This document shows, piece after piece, positions 1-6,997 of a stretch of 12,945 bases of DNA (its first letter is position 1; every line of letters begins with the position of its first letter). The position numbers and the translations under genes were made by a program. The notes under the pieces were generated by a model that searched no databases, had not been told where the DNA came from, and saw nothing but the letters and a program-made list of their open reading frames with translations. The stretch is from Betaproteobacteria bacterium. Its GTDB lineage: Bacteria > Pseudomonadota > Gammaproteobacteria > Burkholderiales > Usitatibacteraceae. The stretch spans positions 1 through 12,945 of the forward strand of contig PQAI01000087.1 in NCBI GenBank assembly GCA_003105245.1. Direction: 5' to 3'.

Positions 1-2
1 CC

Positions 3-2099
3 CCGGCGGTACCGTCCGGCGATTTCGGGCCGTCCTCCCCGCTGCCCGCCAAGCCGGGAGTCGCCGCCGCAGCGCCGACGCAATCCCAGGCCACGCCGGA
101 AAAGCCGCGCGTCTTTCCGGGAACGGGCGTGTTCCTGAACTCGAAGCCGCTCCCGCCCGCGCCTCCCGCCGGCCCCGAGGAGGCCAGCCTCAACTTCGAG
201 GGCCTCGACGTGCGCGAGGTCGCCAAGATCATCCTGGGCGATTACCTTCGCGAGTCCTACACCGTGCACCCCAGCGTGACGGGGCTGCTCACGCTGCGCA
301 CGATCCGGCCCATCCCGCGCAGCGCGCTGCTGCCGACGCTCGAGATGCTGCTGCGGCAGAACAACGCGGCGGTGATCCGCGAGGATGGCATCTACAAGGT
401 CGTGCCGATCTCCGCGGTCCGCGGCTCGATCTCGCCGCAGCTCGGCGGCCCGCAGATGCCCATCCCGGCGGGCTACACCGTGCTCGTGGTGCCGGTGAAG
501 TACGTGGGCGCCAAGGAGATGGCGAAGATCCTCGAGCCGTTCGCGGCCGACAACACGATCCGCGTCGACGAGGTCCGCAACCTCGTGGTCCTCGCGGGCA
601 ACCAGAAGGAGCTGCGCCACCTCGTCGACACGATCGCGCTCTTCGACGTCGACTGGCTCTCGGGCTACTCGGTGGGCATCTTCCCGGTGAGGAGCGCCGA
701 CGTGAAGACGCTCGTCGCGGACCTCGACAAGGTCTTCGGGCCCACGGGCTCGAGCCCGCTCTCCGGGATCGTGAGGGTGATCCCCATCGAGCGGCTGAAC
801 GCGCTGCTCATCGTGACCACGCAGCCCAAGTACCTGGATGCCGCGCGCACGTGGATGGAGCGGCTCGACCAGATCAGCGGCACCTCCGGCGGCTCGCGCC
901 TCTTCGTGTACACGGTGAAGAACGGCAAGGCCGAGAACCTGGCCAGCCTGCTGAGCGAGCTCTTCTCGCGGCGCGGGTCGACCACGTCGGCGCCCACGCT
1001 GGCGCCGGGCTCGCGTCCCGCGCAGATCGGATCGGCCGGCATGACCGACGCGAGGGGGGGCACGGCGGTCGCGACCGCGTCGCCGGCCGCGTCCGCGTCC
1101 ACGCCGGCTGCCGCCGCCACCTTCGCCATTCCCGGCTCGACGGGAGCGCCGTCCAGCGAGGTCCGCGTGATCGCCGACAAGGACAACAACGCGCTCCTCA
1201 TCCTCGCCTCGCCCTCCGACTACGAGATCATCGAGACGGCGATCAAGAAGCTCGACGTGATCCCCAAGCAGGTGCTCGTCGAGGTGACCGTGGCCGAGGT
1301 GACGCTCAGCGACGACCTCAAGTTCGGCGTCGACTGGTTCCTGTCGCCCCGCACGCGCGGCGACGGCAGCATCACGAGCGGACAGCTCAACATGGGCAGC
1401 CTGCCCACGGTGCCGAGCGGTGCCGTTCCCGCGTTCACCGGCCTCCAGCTCATCAACCGCATGGGCGGCGACGTCCGCGGCGTGCTGAACGCCCTGGGCC
1501 AGGACGGGCGGCTGCAGGTTCTCGCCACGCCGCAGCTCATGGTGCTGGACAACCAGAAGGCGCAGATCAAGATCGGCGACCGCATCTCGGTGCAGACGCA
1601 GCAGCAGACCGTCGCCGGCACCAGCACCGGCGTGATCAACAGCTTCCAGTATCTCGATACGGGCATCCTCCTGTCGGTGACGCCGCGGATCAACTCCGGC
1701 GGCCAGGTCACCGTCGAGGTGAACCAGGAAGTGAGCGTGCCCGGAACCGCCTCCGGCGTGGCCGGCGCCAACCCCGACATCGCGCAGCGCTCGGCCACCA
1801 CGACCGTCGTCGTCGCCTCCGGGGAGACGATCGTCCTGGGTGGCCTCATCCGCGAGGACAACCAGCGGAAGACCTCCGGCATCCCGCTGCTTTCCAAGAT
1901 CCCGGTGCTCGGCGCGGCATTCGGCACGCAGAGCATCGTCAAGCGCCGGACGGAGACGATCCTCCTCATACGGCCGGTCGTCCTCACCAACGTCCGGGAG
2001 GCGGCAGAGGCCAGCGAGGAACTGCAGCGACGGATGCCCGCCCTGCAGGGCTTGCTGCCGCTGAAGCCCGCGGCGGCATCCACCACCCCGGCGAAGTAG
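3..2099 (+). CDS. gspD: Type II secretion secretin GspD/XpsD-like, 5' end outside window
   Basis: Outer-membrane secretin, the gated channel through which folded periplasmic proteins leave by type II secretion. The frame is open from base 3. A GTG at 129 is a possible start, but the in-frame Pro/Ala-rich stretch before it looks like the linker behind a signal or lipoprotein peptide, so the true start is probably upstream. By similarity to GspD, an N0 domain lies at about 177-413, N1 at 474-650, N2 at 666-872, and N3 at 894-1262 interrupted by an Ala/Ser/Thr/Pro linker at about 969-1151. The secretin core follows from about 1269 to 1980, with LQVLATPQLMVLDNQKAQI, a QEVSVPG segment and the hallmark GETIVLGGLIRED...GIPLLSKIPVLGAAFGT at about 1818-1930. 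The N2 wording FDVDWLSGYSVGIFPV recalls XpsD-type lipoprotein secretins (from memory). A PilQ or MshL secretin is less likely given the full N0-N3 order. No other T2SS gene lies in the window. Confidence 0.93.
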   Translation, partial: PAVPSGDFGPSSPLPAKPGVAAAAPTQSQATPEKPRVFPGTGVFLNSKPLPPAPPAGPEEASLNFEGLDVREVAKIILGDYLRESYTVHPSVTGLLTLRTIRPIPRSALLPTLEMLLRQNNAAVIREDGIYKVVPISAVRGSISPQLGGPQMPIPAGYTVLVVPVKYVGAKEMAKILEPFAADNTIRVDEVRNLVVLAGNQKELRHLVDTIALFDVDWLSGYSVGIFPVRSADVKTLVADLDKVFGPTGSSPLSGIVRVIPIERLNALLIVTTQPKYLDAARTWMERLDQISGTSGGSRLFVYTVKNGKAENLASLLSELFSRRGSTTSAPTLAPGSRPAQIGSAGMTDARGGTAVATASPAASASTPAAAATFAIPGSTGAPSSEVRVIADKDNNALLILASPSDYEIIETAIKKLDVIPKQVLVEVTVAEVTLSDDLKFGVDWFLSPRTRGDGSITSGQLNMGSLPTVPSGAVPAFTGLQLINRMGGDVRGVLNALGQDGRLQVLATPQLMVLDNQKAQIKIGDRISVQTQQQTVAGTSTGVINSFQYLDTGILLSVTPRINSGGQVTVEVNQEVSVPGTASGVAGANPDIAQRSATTTVVVASGETIVLGGLIREDNQRKTSGIPLLSKIPVLGAAFGTQSIVKRRTETILLIRPVVLTNVREAAEASEELQRRMPALQGLLPLKPAAASTTPAK

Positions 2100-2156
2100 C
2101 TTTGTCGGGCGCTGGCGACGGAAAATCGGGAAATCACTTGAGAATTGCGTGGTATC

Positions 2157-2210
2157 CTGTTGAAAAACATGGGACGCCCGACCTGTTGCAATAATCCAAC
2201 ACTGTTGTAA
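2157..2210 (+). repeat. Three direct copies of CTGTTGnAA in the spacer upstream of the lipoprotein gene
   Basis: CTGTTGAAA begins at 2157, CTGTTGCAA at 2183 and CTGTTGTAA at 2202, so the copies are 26 and 19 bases apart and each leads into an A-rich tail. The third copy also forms a perfect 5-1-5 inverted repeat, CAACA-C-TGTTG, at 2197-2207. The segment is clearly more AT-rich than its surroundings and sits between a gspD stop and a gene start, so a regulator-binding role is plausible. No regulator is identified. Confidence 0.4.
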
Positions 2211-2213
2211 AAA
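2186..2213 (+). promoter_or_regulatory. Candidate sigma70-type promoter for the lipoprotein gene
   Basis: TTGCAA (2186-2191), a 16-base spacer, then TAAAAA (2208-2213), each matching four of six consensus bases. A start near 2220 would leave a leader of about 50 bases with the ribosome site intact. A second candidate, TTGACG (2228-2233), 17 bases, TAGCCT (2251-2256), has a better -35. It would place the transcript start inside the GGGAG ribosome site, which argues against it for the GTG at 2273. Confidence 0.3.
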
Positions 2214-2272
2214 CCATCGGTATTTGTTTGACGATGGGGCAGATTTCCACTAGCCTTTGTCGGGAGTAACTC

Positions 2273-2704
2273 GTGAAGCGCATATCGGATGTGCAAGGCC
2301 CTGCGGGGCGCCGGCGAATGGCCGGTTGGGTGGTTGCGGGATTGATGCTGGCGGCGGCCGGGTGCGCGAGCGCGCCAGCCGACGTGACGAAGGACCGGGA
2401 GGCGATCGTCAAGGAGCGCTCGCAGGCCCGGTGGGACGCCCTGGTGGCGGACAAGCTGGACGTGGCCTACGGGTACTACAGCCCGGCGAGCCGTTCGGTG
2501 ATGAGCCTCCAGGACTTCATCCGGTCGATCAAGTCGGGCTTCTGGAAGGCGGCCCGGGTCGACGGGGTGGAGTGCCAGAGCGAGGATAGTTGCGACGTCG
2601 ACGTGACGATCGAATACCAGATCCAGGGAGCCCGGGCCAAGACGCCCCTGAGGGAATCCTGGATCCGAACGGATGGGCAGTGGTGGTACGTGAAAAAGAG
2701 TTGA
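2273..2704 (+). CDS. Small exported lipoprotein, NTF2-like, function unknown
   Basis: A 143-aa predicted lipoprotein. A basic N-terminus (RRR at 13-15), a hydrophobic stretch and the lipobox-like LAAAGC put the lipidated cysteine at Cys31. The residue after it is Ala rather than Asp, which favours outer-membrane sorting. The GTG start at 2273 is chosen because CGGGAG lies at 2261-2266; the internal ATG at 2318 would lose the basic n-region. The mature part begins with a charged helix (about 38-60) and then has a YYSPASR...SLQDFIRSIKSGFWKAA region and beta-rich tail ending in DGQWWYVKK, the general look of an NTF2-like fold, with Cys101 and Cys107 able to pair. It follows gspD by about 170 bases with probable promoters between, so it need not be in the gspD operon. 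A secretion accessory role is only a guess from position. Confidence 0.75.
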   Translation: MKRISDVQGPAGRRRMAGWVVAGLMLAAAGCASAPADVTKDREAIVKERSQARWDALVADKLDVAYGYYSPASRSVMSLQDFIRSIKSGFWKAARVDGVECQSEDSCDVDVTIEYQIQGARAKTPLRESWIRTDGQWWYVKKS

Positions 2705-2746
2705 GAAACTGGGGGTTTAGGCCCCTGGCAGCATCGAAGGACCTGT

Positions 2747-2775
2747 TTGTCATTCCCGGGCGACTGGGGTAGTAT
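2747..2775 (+). promoter_or_regulatory. Strong sigma70-type promoter for the 493-aa exported protein
   Basis: TTGTCA (2747-2752, five of six consensus bases), a 17-base spacer, and TAGTAT (2770-2775, four of six). Transcription would start near 2782, giving a leader of about 50 bases that contains the AAGGAG ribosome site. It lies in the gap after the lipoprotein gene, where no intrinsic terminator is evident. Confidence 0.7.
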
Positions 2776-2814
2776 TTGCGTTCGTTGTAACCTCTAAAGT
2801 GATCACTTCAACAC

Positions 2815-2820
2815 AAGGAG
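2815..2820 (+). promoter_or_regulatory. Ribosome binding site AAGGAG fixing the start at 2832
   Basis: AAGGAG lies 11 bases before the ATG at 2832. It falls downstream of the in-frame GTG at 2799, which therefore cannot be the start. From the ATG the protein begins directly with a normal signal peptide (MNSFQKKALAAA). Confidence 0.85.
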
Positions 2821-2831
2821 TAAACGAGAAC

Positions 2832-4313
2832 ATGAATTCCTTCCAGAAAAAAGCCCTGGCCGCCGCCGTCTTCGCGGGTCTCGGTTCCGGCGCCGCGATG
2901 GCCGGCCACGTCAACCCCGCCGGGCTTGGCCAGTTCCTCATCTACCCCTACTACACGGTTCAGCAGGCGAGCGGCAACGCCTACAACACGTACGTCACGG
3001 TGGTGAACACCACGACGGCCGGCAAGGCGGTGAAGGTCCGCTTCCGCGAAGGCAAGAACTCGCGCGAAGTGCTTGACTTCAACCTGTACCTGTCGCCCAA
3101 CGACGTGTGGGTCGGCGTGCTCTCCCCGGCCGACTCGACCACCTCGTCGCCTGGCCGCCTGACGACGCCGGACACCTCCTGCACGCTGCCGGCCATCCCG
3201 GCGACGGGCGTCGACTTCCGTAACTACGCGATGGTCTCCGCGGAAGACTTCGTGGCCGACAAGTCGCTGGCCCGCACCCGCGAGGGCTACCTCGAGATGT
3301 ACGAGCTCGCCACGGTCGTCGACTTCGCGCCGCGCCAGCTGCTCACGGACATCACGCACACCGCCGCCGGCGTTCCGCTCGACTGCACGTCGACCGGTAC
3401 CGTCGTCGCGACCGACTTCGCCGCCCCGAACGGTGGCCTGGCCGGCACGGGCACCCTGATCAACGTGAACAACGGCTCCGACACCGGCTACAAGGCCGTC
3501 GCGATCGCCAACTTCCAGGACGCCCCCCTGACGCCGACCCTCGGCACGGAACAGGGCAACGCCACCAACGCGGATCCGTGGTCCGTCGTGACCGCCGCCC
3601 CGTCGATCGGCGCCGCCCCTGGCGACCAGTACTACCTGTCCGACTGGCCGTCCGGCGTGAACGCCGTGTCCGCCATGATGATGGCCTCGCAGGTCTACAA
3701 CGAGTTCATCCTGGACACCGCGACCAAGTCGGCGACCGACTGGGTCGTGACCTGGCCGACCAAGCGCTTCTACTACGCCACGGCCACGCCGTGGGCCGCC
3801 ACCACGCCGTTCACGGCGGCTGGCACGACGGCTGGCGCCTGCGAGACGATCAGCTTCTCCTACGTGAACCGCGAAGAGCGTGGTGCCGCCGCTACGGGCG
3901 CCGACTTCTCGCCGCCGCCGCCCGCCGGCCCGGCCTCGACGCTGTGCTGGGAAGCCAACGTGATCAGCATCCGTCCGGACAGCGGTTCCGGCGCCTCGCT
4001 GGTCCTCGGCTCGCAGAACGTCCGCGACATCCGCATCACCACCGGCGCGCAGAACGGCTGGGGCACGCTGTCCTTCACGGGCACGAACGCCACCACCAAC
4101 GGCCTCGTCTCGCTCGCCTCGAGCGTCTCGGGCAACTGGAGCACGCTCGCCACGGTGACGGCCTCGCAGCGCTTCCTCGGCCTGCCGACGATCGGCTTCA
4201 TGGTGCGCACGTTCAACAACGGCACGCTGACCTGCGGCACGGCCTCGTGCCAGGGCAACTACGGCGCCTCGTTCGAGCACAACTTCCAGCGCTCGATCTC
4301 GCCGAACATCTAA
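2832..4313 (+). CDS. Abundant-looking exported protein of unknown function (NPAGLGQ-LIYPYY family)
   Basis: A 493-aa exported protein. Residues 1-24 form a Sec signal peptide (MNSFQKK, hydrophobic core, AMA before Gly25). The mature protein opens with NPAGLGQFLIYPYYTVQ (28-44), then VVNTTTAGKAVKVRFREGKN and REVLDFNLYLSPNDVW. From memory this opening recurs in uncharacterised exported proteins of betaproteobacteria; I know no assigned function. The rest is Thr/Ser/Ala/Gly-rich and probably beta-rich, with six cysteines, two of them in TCGTASCQG near the C-terminus. There is no transmembrane anchor, lipobox, PEP-CTERM or LPXTG-like tail. The gene is monocistronic, with a near-consensus promoter, AAGGAG and a perfect terminator, suggesting high expression. 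Possible roles are a surface-layer or matrix protein, or a type II secretion substrate; the sequence proves none of them. Only export is well supported. Confidence 0.85.
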   Translation: MNSFQKKALAAAVFAGLGSGAAMAGHVNPAGLGQFLIYPYYTVQQASGNAYNTYVTVVNTTTAGKAVKVRFREGKNSREVLDFNLYLSPNDVWVGVLSPADSTTSSPGRLTTPDTSCTLPAIPATGVDFRNYAMVSAEDFVADKSLARTREGYLEMYELATVVDFAPRQLLTDITHTAAGVPLDCTSTGTVVATDFAAPNGGLAGTGTLINVNNGSDTGYKAVAIANFQDAPLTPTLGTEQGNATNADPWSVVTAAPSIGAAPGDQYYLSDWPSGVNAVSAMMMASQVYNEFILDTATKSATDWVVTWPTKRFYYATATPWAATTPFTAAGTTAGACETISFSYVNREERGAAATGADFSPPPPAGPASTLCWEANVISIRPDSGSGASLVLGSQNVRDIRITTGAQNGWGTLSFTGTNATTNGLVSLASSVSGNWSTLATVTASQRFLGLPTIGFMVRTFNNGTLTCGTASCQGNYGASFEHNFQRSISPNI

Positions 4314-4366
4314 CCACGGGCACCCTGTCGCGCATTGCAGTCCGTGCGACGCCCGAAGATGGAAGG

Positions 4367-4398
4367 ACGGGCGGACTTCGGTCCGCCCGTTTTTTTTT
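4367..4398 (+). terminator. Strong intrinsic terminator with UUCG tetraloop
   Basis: Perfect 10-bp stem, ACGGGCGGAC (4367-4376) with GTCCGCCCGT (4381-4390), closed by a C-TTCG-G tetraloop and followed by an unbroken T run to 4398. It ends the transcript of the 493-aa exported protein gene, 54 bases after its stop. Confidence 0.95.
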
Positions 4399-4435
4399 CA
4401 CCGCCGGACGCGCCGGCCCGGGAACTGGCCGGGCG

Positions 4436-4441
4436 TATAAT
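4436..4441 (+). promoter_or_regulatory. Perfect TATAAT -10 box upstream of the repeat protein gene
   Basis: A consensus TATAAT lies in the gap just after the upstream terminator. The position 17 bases upstream (4413-4418, CCGGCC) is a poor -35 and there is no TGn extension, so an activator or a weak basal promoter is possible. Transcription from here would give a leader of about 100 bases before the ATG at 4551. Confidence 0.5.
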
Positions 4442-4492
4442 TGTCATTGCTGATCCACGCCTTTGCAGAAGCGCAACAAAAGCGGACGCGGG

Positions 4493-4512
4493 GGCTGCCC
4501 GAAGGCGCAGCC
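4493..4512 (+). other. Possible leader hairpin before the repeat protein gene
   Basis: GGCTGC (4493-4498) can pair with GCAGCC (4507-4512), with CC/GG pairs inside around a GAA loop and one bulged C. It would lie in the 5' leader about 40 bases before the start. No T run follows, so it is not a terminator. It may be chance in GC-rich DNA. Confidence 0.3.
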
Positions 4513-4538
4513 GATACGCCGCCAGCCGCCCACTTGAA

Positions 4539-4544
4539 AGGGGA
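4539..4544 (+). promoter_or_regulatory. Ribosome binding site AGGGGA fixing the start at 4551
   Basis: AGGGGA lies six bases before the ATG at 4551. The frame is open back to 4335, but that longer version would begin before the terminator at 4367-4398 and translate through it. Only the 4551 start gives a proper signal peptide. Confidence 0.8.
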
Positions 4545-4550
4545 AGTTCG

Positions 4551-5930
4551 ATGAAATCCGTTCAACACGACAGTTTCGGGCGCTACGGCCGCGCGGTCGC
4601 CGCCTGGGTCGGGGTTGTTGCGGCCCTCCTGATTCCGGCCTCCGCCCTTGCGGCGCAGGTCACGCTAACCTCGCCGACCACCGCGGGCATCACGTTCACG
4701 GTGAATTCGACGACGGGCACCGCGACCGCCATCTGCCCGTTCGCCAGCATCATCGGCGACGCCAATGGCAATCTCTCGTTCTCCTGCACGGGCAGCACGG
4801 CTACCCCGGACGCCGGCACGCTCGCGCTGAACACCTTCGGCACGGCGACGGGCATCCCCGTCACCAGCGGCTCGACCACCTTCACCGTCGCACGGACCGG
4901 CGGCACGACGGGTGCAGTGAGCGGCAATCTCAGCGTCACCGGCGGCTGTACCCTGAGCACCGACGTCGTCAATTTCTCGAGCGGCTCGGGCGTTCCGTCT
5001 CCCGCCTCGGTCACCCTTAACGCCGCCGGCGCAACCCAGAACACCTCCTGCACCGTCACGCTCGCCACGGGCAACGCCAACCTCGGCAGCCCGTCCACCT
5101 TGTCGGTGAACATCACGGCCCAGTCGCCGGGCACGCTCGTCCTGAACACCGCCAGCACGTCGTCGTCGATTGCCGTCACCAGCGGCCAGACCACCATCGG
5201 CGTTTCGCGCAACAACGGCACTTCGGGCGCCGTGAGCGCCACCGTTGGCGTGACCGGCGGTTGCACGCTCTCCGCGACCAGCGTTTCCTTCGCGGACGGC
5301 TCCACCTCGGCCTCCCCGGCTTCCATCACCGTTGGTGCCGGCAGCGCGGCCGGAAGCACGTCGTGCCAGGTCACCCTGTCGAACCCGACGGGTGGCGCGT
5401 CCCTGGGCACGCTCACGAGCACCAGCATCGCGATCACTGCGGCCTCGGTGCCGCCGCCGCCCTCGGGATGCACGACCAACGCGACGAAGACCGTCGCCTG
5501 GGCCGGCCAGCCGTTCTTCGAGAACCTGAAGGCCGGCGAGACGCTGGCGATCTCCGTGAACATGGCCACCTACCCGCTCGCGTCCCGAACGGACTACCTG
5601 CTGCAGGTCGTGGAAGGCGGCGGCCTGAGCAACGGCGCCGATATCCAGTTCACCATCTCCAACTGCCCGGGCGACTTCAACGCCGTCGCGAGGCTGGGGT
5701 CCACCGCCTGCATGATGCACACCTCGGCCCTGGGCGGCAGCCTCATCTGGAAGAACGCGCCGCAAACGACGACCCGCACGCCCATCTGCTGGCTGCCGCA
5801 GGGCACCGGCACGGCCTACTTCAACATCCGGCCGATCATGCGCCCGACGCCTTCGCCGCCGGACGCGCCGGGCACGACGAGTTGCCCGATCGGATTGACC
5901 TGCAACTTCAGCTTCGCCCTCTCGCGATAG
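4551..5930 (+). CDS. Exported Ser/Thr-rich protein with two Calx-beta-like repeats and a Cys-containing C-terminal domain
   Basis: A 459-aa exported protein of unknown function. Residues 1-34 are a signal peptide (basic/polar start, hydrophobic 15-33, cut after ASALA). Residues 35-88 form a short Thr-rich segment with two Cys. Two tandem repeats follow, 89-193 and 194-299, each running GTLxLNT, VTSGxTT, VxRxxGTxGAVS, VTGGCTLS, SPASxT, TSCxVTL, ITAxS. The VxRxxGTxGAVS part resembles Calx-beta domains, but I see no clear acidic calcium ligands. After a PPPPSG hinge, a C-terminal domain (about 303-459) has six Cys and no family I recognise (AGQPFFENLKAGE, FTISNCPGDF, CWLPQGTGTAYF). All 12 Cys come in even numbers per segment, suggesting disulphides. 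No anchor or sorting tail. It is monocistronic and lies directly before the glycosyltransferase operon. An adhesin or matrix role is a guess. Confidence 0.85.
   Translation: MKSVQHDSFGRYGRAVAAWVGVVAALLIPASALAAQVTLTSPTTAGITFTVNSTTGTATAICPFASIIGDANGNLSFSCTGSTATPDAGTLALNTFGTATGIPVTSGSTTFTVARTGGTTGAVSGNLSVTGGCTLSTDVVNFSSGSGVPSPASVTLNAAGATQNTSCTVTLATGNANLGSPSTLSVNITAQSPGTLVLNTASTSSSIAVTSGQTTIGVSRNNGTSGAVSATVGVTGGCTLSATSVSFADGSTSASPASITVGAGSAAGSTSCQVTLSNPTGGASLGTLTSTSIAITAASVPPPPSGCTTNATKTVAWAGQPFFENLKAGETLAISVNMATYPLASRTDYLLQVVEGGGLSNGADIQFTISNCPGDFNAVARLGSTACMMHTSALGGSLIWKNAPQTTTRTPICWLPQGTGTAYFNIRPIMRPTPSPPDAPGTTSCPIGLTCNFSFALSR
4815..5447 (+). repeat. Two tandem in-frame coding repeats of 105 and 106 codons
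   Basis: Unit 1 is 4815-5129 and unit 2 is 5130-5447. Each begins with Gly-Thr-Leu-x-Leu-Asn-Thr and ends with Ile-Thr-Ala-x-Ser. Both keep the same two cysteines in GGCTLS and TSCxVTL. The protein similarity is clear but many codons differ, so the duplication is not recent. Confidence 0.85.
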
Positions 5931-5950
5931 CCGATCTCCACCAACCCCAC

Positions 5951-5980
5951 GGCCCGCATGCCCCCGCATGCGGGCCTTTT
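5951..5980 (+). terminator. Intrinsic terminator after the repeat protein gene
   Basis: An 11-bp perfect stem, GGCCCGCATGC (5951-5961) with GCATGCGGGCC (5966-5976), a CCCC loop and then TTTT. The T run is short, so some read-through into the gene starting 21 bases later is possible. Confidence 0.85.
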
Positions 5981-6001
5981 CATTGGCAACCCGAGCCCCC
6001 C

Positions 6002-6991
6002 ATGTCCCGACTTCCCGCAAGATTCGCAGTCTTCCTCCTCGCCATCCCCACCGCGCTCGCCGTTGGCGCGGCCCGCGCGGACGATCCCGTGCTGGCGCAG
6101 TACAAGGACGCCGTCGTCACCAAATCCGATTTCGACGCCTACATGGAGCGCGTGCCGGCCCACATGCAGCGCGAGGCGCGGGCGGACGGTGAGCGCAACG
6201 AGAAAGTGGTGGACCTCATCTTCACCAACCGCATCCTCGCGCAGGAGGCGCGCGCCAAGGGGCTCGACAAGGACCCGGTGATGGCCAAGCGCATCGAGCA
6301 GCAGGTCGAGGCGTTCCTCGCGCAGCAGTACACGGCCCGCATGGAGCGCGAGGTGCCCATTCCCCCCAATCTCGAGGCGCGTGCCCGCGAGCTCTATCTC
6401 GTCAGTCCCGAGCGCTACACCGAGCCGCCGCGCATGGGCCTGTACCACATCCTCGTCGATCTCAATGGCCGCACGCGCGAGATGGCGCTGCAGCGGGCCC
6501 GCGAGATCCGTGCCAAGGCCCTGGCAGGGGAGGACTTCCTCGAGCTCGCCGCCAGGTACTCGAACGACCCCGGCCTCAAGATCAACAACGGCAACATCGG
6601 CTTTCCCTCGAAGGACGAACTCGAGCCCCCCGTGAGCGAGGCCGGATTCCGGCTCAAGGCGGATGGCGAGATCTCGGAGATCGCCGAGACCCGCTTCGGC
6701 TTCCACATCCTCAAGCGCGTGGGCTTCAAGCCCGGACACGTCCGCAAGTTCGAGGAAGTCAAGGACACCATCATCGAGGACCAGATCGCGAGGCTGCGCT
6801 CGGACGTCTCCCTGAAGCACATCGACGCGATCCGCCGCAGCCCCGAGATCCGCTGGAATGCCGCGACGGTGGCCAGCCTGAGAACCGAGCTCTCCCAGGA
6901 GGAGCTCGAGAAGGTGCGACGCCAGGCTGCGCGCATGAAGGAGGAAGAGGCCAAGGCGAAGGCAATGTCCGGCAGCGCCCAGAAGAAATAG
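6002..6991 (+). CDS. Periplasmic parvulin-type (PpiC) peptidyl-prolyl isomerase
   Basis: A 329-aa exported foldase that would catalyse prolyl cis-trans isomerisation of proteins in the periplasm. Residues 1-26 are a signal peptide (ending ARA before DDPV). A SurA/PpiD-like helical N-terminal part (about 27-140) carries LAQYKDAVVTKSDFDAYM and a helix-rich NRILAQEARAKG stretch. The parvulin domain spans about 143-243, with active-site-type His149 (LYHILV) and His235 (GFHILKRV). The usual GGDLGxF segment reads NNGNIGF, a departure from the norm. A charged helical tail (about 295-320, Glu/Lys/Arg-rich) closes the protein. The ATG at 6002 has no good ribosome site and lies 21 bases after a terminator. 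It opens an apparent operon, with the permease start six bases after its stop. EpsD-family isomerases of exopolysaccharide loci are a possible relative. Confidence 0.88.
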   Translation: MSRLPARFAVFLLAIPTALAVGAARADDPVLAQYKDAVVTKSDFDAYMERVPAHMQREARADGERNEKVVDLIFTNRILAQEARAKGLDKDPVMAKRIEQQVEAFLAQQYTARMEREVPIPPNLEARARELYLVSPERYTEPPRMGLYHILVDLNGRTREMALQRAREIRAKALAGEDFLELAARYSNDPGLKINNGNIGFPSKDELEPPVSEAGFRLKADGEISEIAETRFGFHILKRVGFKPGHVRKFEEVKDTIIEDQIARLRSDVSLKHIDAIRRSPEIRWNAATVASLRTELSQEELEKVRRQAARMKEEEAKAKAMSGSAQKK

Positions 6992-6997
6992 CGCAGG

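Noticed and set aside
2151..2189. Sigma54-type promoter (GG-N10-GC) in the gspD/lipoprotein spacer
   Set aside because: GG pairs near 2151 and 2171 do not have a GC at the required 12-base step.
2709..2728. GGGG...CCCC hairpin after the lipoprotein gene as a terminator
   Set aside because: The stem is only four base pairs with a seven-base loop and no T run follows.
2799..2831. GTG at 2799 as start of the 493-aa exported protein
   Set aside because: The AAGGAG ribosome site lies downstream of it, and the extra 11 residues would only displace a normal signal peptide.
2808..4280. A 490-codon minus-strand open frame opposite the exported protein gene
   Set aside because: Low-complexity Gly/Arg/Val composition, and it is antisense to a gene with signal peptide, promoter, ribosome site and terminator.
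4413..4418. A -35 box for the TATAAT at 4436
   Set aside because: The sequence there is CCGGCC, with no useful match to TTGACA.
4335..4550. Longer N-terminus for the repeat protein starting at 4335
   Set aside because: It would start before and be translated through the upstream gene's terminator; AGGGGA and the signal peptide support 4551.
5261..6001. Upstream extension of the parvulin frame into the repeat protein gene
   Set aside because: The frame is open by composition only; the signal peptide begins at the ATG at 6002 and the extension would cross a terminator.
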